Source: JAICJR01 sp963848495 (lineage in GTDB: Bacteria > Actinomycetota > Thermoleophilia > Solirubrobacterales > Thermoleophilaceae). Taken from it: a DNA stretch of 64,000 bases. The notes beneath the pieces are model-generated. The model made no database searches, was not told the origin of the DNA, and was given only the letters and a program-made list of their open reading frames with translations. Positions 52,008-61,771 of the stretch are shown piece by piece. The stretch's first letter is position 1. Each line of letters opens with the position of its first letter. The position numbers were made by a program, and so were the translations under genes. Location of the stretch: the NCBI GenBank assembly GCA_963848495.1, contig CAWKDV010000004.1, positions 1,860,001 to 1,924,000 of the forward strand. Direction: 5' to 3'.

Positions 52008-52041
52008 GATTCCGGCTTGTAGAGCGGTGTGTTCAGCGTCT

Positions 52042-52430
52042 TTAGGCTGCTGCGGCGCGCTCGTCGAGGATGATCCCGAACTTCGCCCGGTCGGAGTCGC
52101 TCTCGTCGCGCGGCACAAAGAAGTGCGTCTGATCGTTCCTTATCCGGCGGCCGTCGATGGCGCGTCTGCGCCAGATCGTTTGGACGGTGTACGGGTGGCC
52201 GGACGCAACCGAGCCGAGCTCGCCTTGCTTCGCTGTGGGTTCGCGTGGATCGCGTGGCGCCGACGCTTCGTAGCCAGCCCGAACAGGCCAATGAACCCAG
52301 CGGATGCGAAGTAGCACGCAGCGGCCAGAACAATGATGAAGCCGCCCGGAACGACCACGAAGATGATGCCTCCCAGGAACAGTATCGGGAGGAAGATGAG
52401 GACCGGCGAATAGAGAAGTAGTAACAACAC
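52042..52430 (-). CDS. possible small membrane protein, perhaps frameshifted
   Basis: From GTG 52430, VLLLLLYSPVLIFLPILFLG, GIIFVVVPGGFIIVLAAACY and FASAGFIGLFGLATKRRR form two or three membrane passes. That frame ends at 52140 with low-complexity sequence; an alternative frame gives a better soluble tail (GHPYTVQTIWRRRAIDGRRI, NDQTHFFVPRDESDSDRAKF) to TAA-side stop at 52042. Either one gene with an indel near 52230 or two overlapping fragments. Base composition is lower in GC than around it. Confidence 0.4.
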
Positions 52431-52948
52431 ACCGTCCGCCGATCTACGCGTGCACTGCCGACAGCGAACCTGGGCGCGCCGCACTCGGGGTCGATGGTCG
52501 CAGCTTGGTTTCTGATCGAACCGTGTTCATGACCTACAAGGAAAGGGCACGGGAAGCGCGGCACAACTCGCCGTCACGCTCAATCGATCTGGGTTTCCTA
52601 TCGCCCATGGCCCCCCAGTGCGCCGACGTCGTCGCGCGAGCTCACCCCTCAGACGGGCGGCCAGCCTCGGATCGCCGGGGGAAAGAACCGAATCTCCGGA
52701 CGAGCGGCCTGACCCGCCTGGACCAGGTTTGCCCTAAGCCGCTCTGCGACCCGCGAGCAGCCGCACTAGCCGCCGCGCGTCCTGGCAGAGGCCCACGCTG
52801 GACTGGTTCCGGCACAGGTATGCCGCCTGATCGATCCGGCTTATCGAGCGGTCGCACAACGCTGTTGTGAGCCGCCGCCTCACGCCGCATCGTTACCGCG
52901 GTGTCGCAGCCTGCGCCTATCGCCGACCCGCAGCTGCGCCGGGTAGGC
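52431..52948. other. 518-bp stretch without a convincing gene
   Basis: All frames here give low-complexity or short products and no recognised motif. It separates the mobile debris next to tRNA-Val from the pentose phosphate cluster and probably contains the cluster promoter, but no consensus -35/-10 stands out. Confidence 0.45.
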
Positions 52949-53758
<810 letters not shown>

Positions 53759-53833
53759 TTGACGAGCCGAGCGCCGATTAGACGATCGCGTTTTCGTGTT
53801 GCAGGCAAGCGAACCGACGCAACCCTCCAAGGT

Positions 53834-54904
53834 ATGAAACCGACCGCGAAGCTTCACGAGTCCGGACAGAGCCTCTGGCTGGACAACATCAACCGGGAGA
53901 TGCTCGAGTCGGGCCAGCTCCAGCGGTACATCGACGAGTACTCGGTGACCGGGCTGACCTCCAACCCGTCGATCTTCGACAAGGCGATCGCATCGGGCGC
54001 GTATGACGATGAGATCCGCCGCAAGGCAGCCGACGATCCCGAAGAGCTGTTCTTCGAGCTGGCGATCGAGGACCTCCGGCGGGCGGCGGACCTGTTCGAG
54101 CCGATCCACCGGCGGACTGGCGGCGTGGATGGATGGGTCTCGCTCGAGGTCTCCCCGCTCCTGGCCAATGACGCGAGGCGGACCGTACAGGCCGCCGCCG
54201 GCCTGCACGCGCGAGCGGGCCGCGAGAACCTGTTCATCAAGATCCCTGGTAATCAGGCGGGCCTGGTGGCGATCGAGGAGTCGATCTTCGCCGGCGTCCC
54301 GGTGAACGTGACGCTTCTGTTCTCGCGTGAGCAGTATCTGGCCGCGGCCGACGCCTACATGCGCGGGATCGAACGACGGATCGCCGCCGGGTTGGACCCG
54401 CACGTGGATTCGATCGCGTCGGTATTCATGTCCCGCTGGGACGCGGCGGTGCTCCAGCGGGTGCCGGACGCCCTCCGCGGCCGGCTCGCGATCGCGATCG
54501 GCCTGAAGACCTACCAGGCATACCGCGAGTTGATGGACGCGGAACGCTGGCAGCGACTGGCGAACGAAGGCGCACGCGTTCAGCGACTGCTATGGGCGAG
54601 CACCAGCACCAAGGATCCGGAGTCTCCGGACACGCTCTACGTGCGCTGCCTCCGCGCGGCCCACACGGTCAACACGATGCCCGAATCAACATTGGTCGCC
54701 TTCGACGACCACGGATCGGTCGATGCGCCGATGCCGACGGACGGCGGTGACGCCGACACAACGCTGGCCGAGTTCGAAGCCGCCGGCGTCGACGTCGCTG
54801 CCCTCGGGGCCAAGCTCCAGTCCGACGGCGCGAAGAAGTTCACCGACTCGTGGCACGACTTGCTGACGCGGATCGACTATCAGGTCGCGGCGCTCCGAGC
54901 ATGA
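53834..54904 (+). CDS. tal: transaldolase
   Basis: Moves a dihydroxyacetone unit between sugar phosphates in the non-oxidative pentose phosphate branch. 356 residues, the long actinobacterial type. SLWLDNINREMLESGQLQRY and VTGLTSNPSIFDKAI are the N-terminal signatures; the Schiff-base Lys is in NLFIKIPGNQAG; VNVTLLFSREQYLAAADAYM and STSTKDPESPDTLYV complete the barrel. Start ATG 53834. Its TGA overlaps the pgi ATG by 4 bases. Intact. Confidence 0.96.
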   Translation: MKPTAKLHESGQSLWLDNINREMLESGQLQRYIDEYSVTGLTSNPSIFDKAIASGAYDDEIRRKAADDPEELFFELAIEDLRRAADLFEPIHRRTGGVDGWVSLEVSPLLANDARRTVQAAAGLHARAGRENLFIKIPGNQAGLVAIEESIFAGVPVNVTLLFSREQYLAAADAYMRGIERRIAAGLDPHVDSIASVFMSRWDAAVLQRVPDALRGRLAIAIGLKTYQAYRELMDAERWQRLANEGARVQRLLWASTSTKDPESPDTLYVRCLRAAHTVNTMPESTLVAFDDHGSVDAPMPTDGGDADTTLAEFEAAGVDVAALGAKLQSDGAKKFTDSWHDLLTRIDYQVAALRA

Positions 54905-56502
54905 GCGAGCTGCGATCGCGGCCGGCGTGGAGGGCGTTGGAGAAACACCACGAGGAGCTTCGCGAGCTGCATCTGCGCGACCTGTTCGCCGAAGATCCCG
55001 AGCGCGGCGAGCGGCTCGTCGCCGAGGGCGCGGGACTGTATCTCGACTACTCGAAGAACCGGGCCACGGACGAGACCATCGCGCTGCTCATGCAGCTCGC
55101 GGAGCAGTCGCAACTTCCGGCACGGATCGAGGCGATGTTCCGCGGCGAGCGGATCAATGTGTCTGAGGACCGCTCGGTGCTGCACGTCGCGCTGCGCATG
55201 CCTAAGGGCACGTCGCTGGTCCTCGACGGCGTCGACGTGGTCGCGGAGGTCCATGGAGTACTCGATCGGATGGCCGCGTTCTGCCAGCGCGTGCGCAGCG
55301 GCGTCTGGGCCGGCTACACGGGCCGGCCGATCCGCAACGTCGTCAACATCGGCATCGGGGGCTCGGATCTCGGTCCAGCGATGGCCTATGAGGCGCTGCG
55401 CCACTACTCCGACCGCGGGCTGACCTTCCGGTTCATCTCGAACGTCGACCCGACCGATTTGGTCGAAGCGACGAGTGATCTGGACGCGGAGGAGACGTTG
55501 TTCATCGTCTCCTCCAAGACGTTCACAACGCTCGAGACGATGACCAACGCCCGTTCGGCGCGTGAATGGGTGCTGTCAGTGCTGGGCGACGAGCGCGCGA
55601 TCGCCAAGCACTTCGTGGCCGTCTCCACCAACGCCGAGAAGGTCGCAGAGTTCGGGATCGACGCCGACAACATGTTCGGGCTCTGGGAGTGGGTGGGAGG
55701 TCGCTACTCGCTGGATTCGGCGATCGGGCTGTCGACCATGCTTGCGATCGGTCCGCGGCGCTTCGCCGAGTTGCTCGCCGGTTTCCACGCGATGGACGAG
55801 CACTTCCGGACGACTCCGCTGGAGCGCAACCTGCCCGTGCTGATGGGAATGCTCGCGGTCTGGTACGTGAACTTCTTCGGCGCCCAGACAGCCGTCGTGC
55901 TGCCGTACGAGCACTACCTCAAACGTTTCCCTGCCTACCTGCAGCAACTGACGATGGAGTCAAACGGCAAGTCGGTGACGCTCGACGGCGCGCGCGTGGA
56001 CTATGAGACCGGCGCCATCTACTGGGGCGAGCCCGGCACCAACGGCCAGCACTCCTTCTACCAGCTCATCCACCAGGGCACGAAGCTGATCCCTGCCGAC
56101 CTGATCGGCTTCGAACACACCCTGAACCCGCTGGGCGACCACCACGACCTGCTGATCGCGAACGTCTTCGCGCAGGCCGAGGCACTGGCGTTCGGCAAGA
56201 CCGCCGACCTCGCGCATCGCGCGTTCGACGGCAACCGTCCAACGAACACAATCCTGCTCGACCGGCTGACTCCGGAGGCGCTGGGCAAGCTCGTGGCGCT
56301 TTACGAGCACAGCGTCTTCACCCAGGGCACGGTATGGGGCATCGACTCGTTCGATCAGTGGGGCGTCGAGCTGGGGAAGGTGCTGGCCAAGCGGATCGCG
56401 GGGGAGATCATGAGCGAGGCGGAGCCCGAACTGGCCCACGACTCCTCGACGACCGCGCTGATCCAGCGCTATCGCAGATCACGGAACGGAAGGGAGAGCT
56501 AG
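54901..56502 (+). CDS. pgi: glucose-6-phosphate isomerase
   Basis: Interconverts glucose 6-phosphate and fructose 6-phosphate, joining glycolysis and the pentose phosphate cycle. 533 residues. GIGGSDLGPAMAYEAL and VSSKTFTTLETMTNARSARE bind the phosphate; WVGGRYSLDSAIGLS, GTNGQHSFYQLIHQGTKLIP with the catalytic His, and the C-terminal QWGVELGKVLA with the Lys are all present. Start ATG 54901 inside the tal stop (ATGA). gnd starts 2 bases after its stop. Intact. Confidence 0.96.
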   Translation: MSELRSRPAWRALEKHHEELRELHLRDLFAEDPERGERLVAEGAGLYLDYSKNRATDETIALLMQLAEQSQLPARIEAMFRGERINVSEDRSVLHVALRMPKGTSLVLDGVDVVAEVHGVLDRMAAFCQRVRSGVWAGYTGRPIRNVVNIGIGGSDLGPAMAYEALRHYSDRGLTFRFISNVDPTDLVEATSDLDAEETLFIVSSKTFTTLETMTNARSAREWVLSVLGDERAIAKHFVAVSTNAEKVAEFGIDADNMFGLWEWVGGRYSLDSAIGLSTMLAIGPRRFAELLAGFHAMDEHFRTTPLERNLPVLMGMLAVWYVNFFGAQTAVVLPYEHYLKRFPAYLQQLTMESNGKSVTLDGARVDYETGAIYWGEPGTNGQHSFYQLIHQGTKLIPADLIGFEHTLNPLGDHHDLLIANVFAQAEALAFGKTADLAHRAFDGNRPTNTILLDRLTPEALGKLVALYEHSVFTQGTVWGIDSFDQWGVELGKVLAKRIAGEIMSEAEPELAHDSSTTALIQRYRRSRNGRES

Positions 56503-56504
56503 CC

Positions 56505-57527
56505 ATGGCGCAGCTTGGAATGGTCGGCCTCGGCCGGATGGGCACCGGGATCGTCCGGCGCCTGATGCGCGACGGGCACGACTGCGTTGTGTACGACGTC
56601 AGCGCGGACGCGGTGGCGGAGCTCGAGCGCGAGGGCGCCACGGGCACGACGACGCTCGAGGATTTCGTGCGGGCGCTGGACAAGCCGCGCGCCGCCTGGG
56701 TGATGATCCCCGCCGCGATCACCGGCGAGGTCGTCGACCAGCTCGCGGAGCTGATGGAGCCAGGCGACGTCATCATCGACGGCGGCAACAGCTACTACCG
56801 CGACGACATCGCGCGCGCGAGCAAGCTACGGGCGGCCGGGATCCACTACATCGACTGCGGCACCAGCGGCGGCGTGTTCGGTCTCGACCGCGGGTTCTGC
56901 CTGATGATCGGCGGTGACGCGGAGCCCGTCCGGCGCCTCGACCCGATCTTCCTGTCGATCGCGCCAGGCGAGGCAGCCGCCCCGCCCACTCCTGGGCGCC
57001 TGGGCGGCGCCACCGCTCAGCACGGATACCTGCACTGCGGCCCCGCCGGCGCCGGTCACTTCGTGAAAATGGTCCACAACGGCATCGAGTACGGCGTGAT
57101 GGCCGCCTACGCTGAGGGCCTGAACGTCCTGCACCGGGCGGGCGTCGGCAAGGAGCGTGCGCAGACGAGCGCCGAGATCGCGCCGCTGAGCGACCCGGAG
57201 TACTACCAGTACGACATCGACGTACCCGAGGTCGCCGAGGTGTGGCGGCGCGGCAGCGTGATCGCCTCGTGGCTGCTCGACCTCACGGCGGCGGCGCTGG
57301 CGAGCGACCCGGGCCTCGAGGGGCTCGCGGGCCGGGTATCGGACTCCGGCGAGGGGCGCTGGACGATCCACGCCGCGATCGACGAGGGCGTCCCGGCGCC
57401 GGTGCTGTCGGCGGCGCTCTACGGACGGTTCAGCTCTCGCAATCTCGACGATTTCGGCAACAGGGCCCTGTCGGCGATGCGCAAGCAGTTTGGCGGCCAC
57501 GACGAGTCCCCCGGAATCAGCGATTAA
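56505..57527 (+). CDS. gnd: 6-phosphogluconate dehydrogenase, short (GndA/YqeC-like) type
   Basis: Oxidative decarboxylation of 6-phosphogluconate to ribulose 5-phosphate. 340 residues, the short form with one helical domain (classical Gnd is about 470). NADP/NAD motif GMVGLGRMGTGIVRR; VIIDGGNSYYRDDIA; substrate site CGTSGGVFGLDRGFCLMIGG; catalytic Lys in GAGHFVKMVHNGIEYGVMAA. The short form is often NAD-preferring. Start ATG 56505 with GGAAGGGAGAG upstream. It ends 10 bases before the convergent opcA stop. Confidence 0.95.
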   Translation: MAQLGMVGLGRMGTGIVRRLMRDGHDCVVYDVSADAVAELEREGATGTTTLEDFVRALDKPRAAWVMIPAAITGEVVDQLAELMEPGDVIIDGGNSYYRDDIARASKLRAAGIHYIDCGTSGGVFGLDRGFCLMIGGDAEPVRRLDPIFLSIAPGEAAAPPTPGRLGGATAQHGYLHCGPAGAGHFVKMVHNGIEYGVMAAYAEGLNVLHRAGVGKERAQTSAEIAPLSDPEYYQYDIDVPEVAEVWRRGSVIASWLLDLTAAALASDPGLEGLAGRVSDSGEGRWTIHAAIDEGVPAPVLSAALYGRFSSRNLDDFGNRALSAMRKQFGGHDESPGISD

Positions 57528-57537
57528 CGGGGCGCTA

Positions 57538-58536
57538 CTACGAGAGGTCCCGCGCGGCTTCGAGCGCCGGAGCGTAGGTCGGGTCGCGCAGTTGTGCTTG
57601 CCTGACGCCGTCACCGAGGATTCCGTACTCGCCGCGCGATGCTCCCAGCACCTGCCAGACCCGCTCGTCTCCGGCGGGTGAGCGCTCGCGCGCGCACAGT
57701 CCACCGGGCGCGCGGTCCAGGGACAGCGAGAAGCCGTCCCCGCAGGCCACCGTGATGCCGGCGAGTCCCGGCGCCTCCTGATCGAACGGCTCGAGGACGA
57801 TCTCGACCCCGGCAGCCGGCAGGCGCGAGGCGAGCCAGCCGGCGAGCAGCAGCCCGGTCGCCTCGCTGCCCGGCCGATGGCGGATCGAGACGGCCCTTAG
57901 ATCCTGCAGCCTGGCCAGACGGTCCGGGGGGTCGAAGCTTGCGGCAAGACGCTCGCGCCAGGGCGTGGTGCGAAGCCAGGCCAGATCGACGACGTACGCG
58001 GAGCGCGCGAGCTCGGCGGCGCGCGCCAGCCCAGCGCGCGGTTCGATCGGCTCGTCGGAATCCAACAAGATCACATCCACCTTCCCGAGCAGCGTCTCGA
58101 CTTCCCCCTCGTACCCGCGAGCGCACCAGAGCGCGGTCGGCAGCTCGGATGCGAGCACCGGATCGACGATCGTGTCCAAGTGGCTGACGTGCTCGCCGCC
58201 CATCTCGATCTCGACCTTCTCGTGCACCAATCCCAGGCCTCCATCGCTCGGCTCGGTGTAGCTCATGACCACAGTCGCGTCGAGGGTGCGGCGCCCGTTC
58301 TCCACCGTGCAGAGGATCGTGCGCGAGGCTTCGTAACGCCCAACGTGCTCGAGTCGCCTGGCGATCGCGTCCTTGCACACGGGGTCAACCACCACGATCA
58401 GGTTCAGAACCCGCGCCGGCGCGAGCGCACGATTGGCTGCGTGGCGCTCACGCAGCAGCTCGCGCAGCGCGCTGTCGATCGCGTCGGGGCTTATGCCACG
58501 GCCCGACCACGCGTCCTCGCTCACAGGCGCCGCCAT
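57538..58536 (-). CDS. opcA: glucose-6-phosphate dehydrogenase assembly protein OpcA
   Basis: Activator or assembly partner of Zwf in cyanobacteria and actinobacteria. 332 residues. The order RVLNLIVVVDP, ASRTILCTVENG, HEKVEIEMGGEHVSHLDTIV, LPTALWCARGY, VILLDSDEP, and WLRTTPWRERLAASFDPPDR is the OpcA pattern. Start ATG 58536, overlapping the zwf stop by 16 bases, which agrees with a complex with Zwf made in balanced amounts. Intact. Confidence 0.94.
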   Translation of the reverse strand: MAAPVSEDAWSGRGISPDAIDSALRELLRERHAANRALAPARVLNLIVVVDPVCKDAIARRLEHVGRYEASRTILCTVENGRRTLDATVVMSYTEPSDGGLGLVHEKVEIEMGGEHVSHLDTIVDPVLASELPTALWCARGYEGEVETLLGKVDVILLDSDEPIEPRAGLARAAELARSAYVVDLAWLRTTPWRERLAASFDPPDRLARLQDLRAVSIRHRPGSEATGLLLAGWLASRLPAAGVEIVLEPFDQEAPGLAGITVACGDGFSLSLDRAPGGLCARERSPAGDERVWQVLGASRGEYGILGDGVRQAQLRDPTYAPALEAARDLS

Positions 58537-60071
58537 CGTCGCCCGTTATCGAGCAGCGCGCCAGCCTCCGCCGGCCCATCCGAGCCCGACTTGTACTGCG
58601 GGATCGCCGAGGTGGTGTCCTGGTGCCAGGCGGCGAGAATCGGGTCGATGATCCCCCACAGCGCCTCGATCTCGTCGTCTCGCGTGAACAGGGTCGCGTC
58701 GCCGCGCATCGCGTCGAGGATCAGCCGCTCATACGCCTCAGGGGATTCCGAGAGGAACGCCGTGCCGTAGCGAAAATCCATGTTCACCGGGCGGATCCGC
58801 ATACGAGGGCCGGGGATCTTCGCCCCGAGCGAGACCGACAGCCCCTCGTCGGGCTGCACCGTCAGGATGATCTGGTTGGCCTGCACTCCGACCGAGCCCG
58901 TGCTCCGAAACGCCAGGTGGGGCACCGGCTTGAGCGTTACCGCGATCTCGGTCACCTTGCGCGCGAGGTTCTTTCCGGTGCGCAGGTAGAACGGGACGCC
59001 GGACCAGCGCCAGTTGCAGACGTTCAGGCGCAGCGCGGCGTAGGTCTCGGTGCGCGAGTTCGGCGCGACTCCCGCCTCCTCCACGTAGCTTGGGACCGTG
59101 GCGCCCCCGACGACACCCGCGCGGTACTGAGCCCGGATCGCCATCTTGTGGACCTCCTCGACGGTCGGCGGGGCGATCGCCTGGAGCACCTTCAACTTCT
59201 CGTCGCGCAACCGGTTGGCCTCGAAAGAGGACGGCGGCTCCATCGTCAACAGCGCCAGGAGCTCCAGCATGTGGTTCTGGACCAGATCGCGCAGCGCACC
59301 GGCCCCCTCGTAGTAGCCGGCCCGGGTCCCGATCCCGAGGTCCTCGGCAACCGTGATCTGCACGTGGTCGATGAAGTTGCGATTCCAGACGGGCTCGAAC
59401 AGCGCATTCGCGAACCGCAGCGCGATCAGGTTCTGGACCGTCTCCTTGCCCAGGTAGTGATCTATCCGGAACACCTGCGACTCGTCGAACACTCCTAACA
59501 CCTGCGCGTTCAGCTTCCGCGCCGAAGCCAGGTCGTAGCCGAAAGGCTTCTCGATCACGATCCGGGTCTGCGCCCGCTCGCTGCAGTCGAGTCGCGCAGC
59601 CCCGAGCTTGCCGGAGATCAACGGGAAGAACTGCGGCGCGGTCGACAGGTAGAACACCCGGTTCAGTTCGCGTCCGGCCCGCTCGTCGAACTCCGCCAGC
59701 GTGCGCGCGAGCCTGCTGTACACGCCGTCGTCGTCGAACGCGCCCGGGACGTAGCGCACATCCGCGAGCAGCGAATCGAGCACATCCGGATCCGGCCGAC
59801 GGCGCGAAAAGCGCTCGATCGACTCGCGCGCGATCCGCCGGAAATCCTCGTGCGGCTGATCCGGCCGCGCTACCCCGATCAGCTCAAAACGCTCGGGGAG
59901 CGACCCCTCATGAGCAAGGTTGTACAGCGCCGGCAGCAGCTTGCGATGACCAAGGTCTCCCGTCGCGCCGAAGATCACCAGCACGGTTGGACGGACGGGC
60001 AGACGCTCCAGCCCCTCAACCAGAGGGTTCTCACCGCCGGGGCTCGATGTGATGGTCGAACTGCGCTCCAC
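58521..60071 (-). CDS. zwf: glucose-6-phosphate 1-dehydrogenase
   Basis: First oxidative step of the pentose phosphate pathway. About 516 residues. Cofactor motif VLVIFGATGDLGHRKLLPAL; substrate and catalytic site RIDHYLGKETVQNLIALRFA with the Lys and neighbouring Asp-His; IVIEKPFGYD. The start is unsure: GTG 60071 (VERSSTITSSPGGENPLVEG) is preferred, TTG 60107 is possible, and a start nearer LERLPVRPT cannot be excluded. Coupled to opcA; divergent from the sugar porter with a 166-base gap. Intact. Confidence 0.96.
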   Translation of the reverse strand: MERSSTITSSPGGENPLVEGLERLPVRPTVLVIFGATGDLGHRKLLPALYNLAHEGSLPERFELIGVARPDQPHEDFRRIARESIERFSRRRPDPDVLDSLLADVRYVPGAFDDDGVYSRLARTLAEFDERAGRELNRVFYLSTAPQFFPLISGKLGAARLDCSERAQTRIVIEKPFGYDLASARKLNAQVLGVFDESQVFRIDHYLGKETVQNLIALRFANALFEPVWNRNFIDHVQITVAEDLGIGTRAGYYEGAGALRDLVQNHMLELLALLTMEPPSSFEANRLRDEKLKVLQAIAPPTVEEVHKMAIRAQYRAGVVGGATVPSYVEEAGVAPNSRTETYAALRLNVCNWRWSGVPFYLRTGKNLARKVTEIAVTLKPVPHLAFRSTGSVGVQANQIILTVQPDEGLSVSLGAKIPGPRMRIRPVNMDFRYGTAFLSESPEAYERLILDAMRGDATLFTRDDEIEALWGIIDPILAAWHQDTTSAIPQYKSGSDGPAEAGALLDNGRRWRRL

Positions 60072-60237
60072 GGACTTGCAGCAAAGCGCACTGCCGGCGC
60101 CGTACAACCGGTCTTCAAGGTCGATCGATCAGCGTCGCCGATCGCCAACCGCGACACGCCAGCGGGTCATCGCGGATCCGGATCGCACGATTGGCGAAGG
60201 CGGTTGTAGTTGTGGGATCCCGGCGCAGACTGGCTGC

Positions 60238-61713
60238 ATGTCACAGCTCCGGGCCGGAAAATCACTCGCGACCGTCTCGCGTCTGGCGTCAAGCGCCGCG
60301 CTGGGTGGCTTTCTATTCGGTTACGACAGCTCGGTGATCAACGGGGCGGTAAGTGCCATCGGCAACCATTACCGCGTCGGCGCCACCGGCTTGGGGTTCA
60401 CCGTTTCTTCGGCGTTGCTCGGTGCGGCCGTGGGCGCAATCGTGGCGGGCCGGGCAGCGGATCGCTTCGGTCGGTTGAGCGCGATGCGGTTGGCCGCAGT
60501 TCTGTTCTTGATCAGCGCGCTGGGAACCGGGCTTGCCGACTCGCTGGCGTGGCTGATCGCGTTTCGCGTAATTGGTGGGGTTGGTGTCGGGATGGCGTCG
60601 GTCGTCGCGCCGACCTACATCGCGGAGATCGCCCCAGCGCGCGTCCGGGGTCGGCTGGGCTCAATGCAACAGCTGGCCATCGTGCTCGGGATCTTCGTGG
60701 CGCTGCTGGCCGACTATGCGTTTGCGACCGCGGCCGGCGGCTCGGATCACCGATTTTGGCTGGGCCTCGCGGCGTGGCGCTGGATGTTCTTGGCGATGAC
60801 GGTCCCGGCGCTGATCTACGGTGGGTTGACGCTGACAATCCCCGAGTCGCCGCGCTACCTGGTCTCGCGGGAGCGTCTCCAGGAAGCGATGGGGGTGCTG
60901 CGCCGCGTGCTGGGTGACGTCGACGTGGATGCCAAGGTGGCTCAGATCCGCGAGACGCTGAACGTCGAACGCCCCCCGAGGCTGGCCGACGTGCGCGGGC
61001 CGGCGCTGGGCCTCTTGCCGATCGTGTGGGTCGGGATCGGCCTCTCGGTCTTCCAGCAATTCGTCGGGATCAACGTCATCTTCTACTACTCGAGCGTCCT
61101 GTGGCAGGCGGTGGGGTTCAGCGAGAGCAACTCGCTGGCGATCACGGTGATCACCAGCGCGGTCAACATCGTGACCACGCTGGTTGCGATCGCGCTGATC
61201 GACAAAGTGGGCCGCAAGCCGCTCCTGCTGGTCGGATCGGCCGGGATGACCGTCACGCTCGGCGCGATGGCGGCGATCTTCGGGACTGCCGCGACGGGCG
61301 CCAACGGCCAGCCTGTTCTACACGGCGCCGCGGGACCGGTCGCGCTCGTGGCCGCCAACGCGTTTGTGTTCTTCTTCGGGATGTCTTGGGGCCCCGTCGT
61401 GTGGGTGATGCTCGGCGAGAAGTTCCCCAACCGGATCCGCGCGTCTGCTCTGGCGGTGGCCGCGTCCGCCCAGTGGATCGCCAACTGGGCGATCTCGACC
61501 AGCTTTCCCTCGCTCAAGGATGCCGGACTGGGATTGGCCTACGGCATCTACGCCACCTTTGCGCTGCTGTCTTTTGTCTTCGTGCGCTGGGTGATCACCG
61601 AGACCAAGGGTCACGAACTCGAGGACATGCCCGAAGAGGTCACCGCGCGCGTTCCCAAGCGGGTGCAGCGCGCTCGCCGGGAGGTCCTAGCCGACCAACC
61701 AGGGCGCCCCTGA
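60238..61713 (+). CDS. MFS sugar porter (glucose/xylose-H+ symporter type)
   Basis: A 491-residue 12-TM carrier. Sugar-porter signatures in order: GGFLFGYDSSVINGAVSAIG in TM1, GRAADRFGRLSAMR between TM2 and 3, IAEIAPARVRGRLGSMQQLA, PESPRYLVSRERL before the central loop, SVFQQFVGINVIFYYSSVLW in TM7 (QQxxGxN sugar site), DKVGRKPLLLVG and TETKGHELED at the end. Start ATG 60238. It shares a divergent control region with zwf and precedes tkt by 58 bases. Brings hexose or pentose into the pathway. Confidence 0.94.
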   Translation: MSQLRAGKSLATVSRLASSAALGGFLFGYDSSVINGAVSAIGNHYRVGATGLGFTVSSALLGAAVGAIVAGRAADRFGRLSAMRLAAVLFLISALGTGLADSLAWLIAFRVIGGVGVGMASVVAPTYIAEIAPARVRGRLGSMQQLAIVLGIFVALLADYAFATAAGGSDHRFWLGLAAWRWMFLAMTVPALIYGGLTLTIPESPRYLVSRERLQEAMGVLRRVLGDVDVDAKVAQIRETLNVERPPRLADVRGPALGLLPIVWVGIGLSVFQQFVGINVIFYYSSVLWQAVGFSESNSLAITVITSAVNIVTTLVAIALIDKVGRKPLLLVGSAGMTVTLGAMAAIFGTAATGANGQPVLHGAAGPVALVAANAFVFFFGMSWGPVVWVMLGEKFPNRIRASALAVAASAQWIANWAISTSFPSLKDAGLGLAYGIYATFALLSFVFVRWVITETKGHELEDMPEEVTARVPKRVQRARREVLADQPGRP

Positions 61714-61771
61714 GCATGAGTGCCCGCCCTCGATCAACTCCCCGTCCATCCCCCGTCCCAAGGACTAGACG

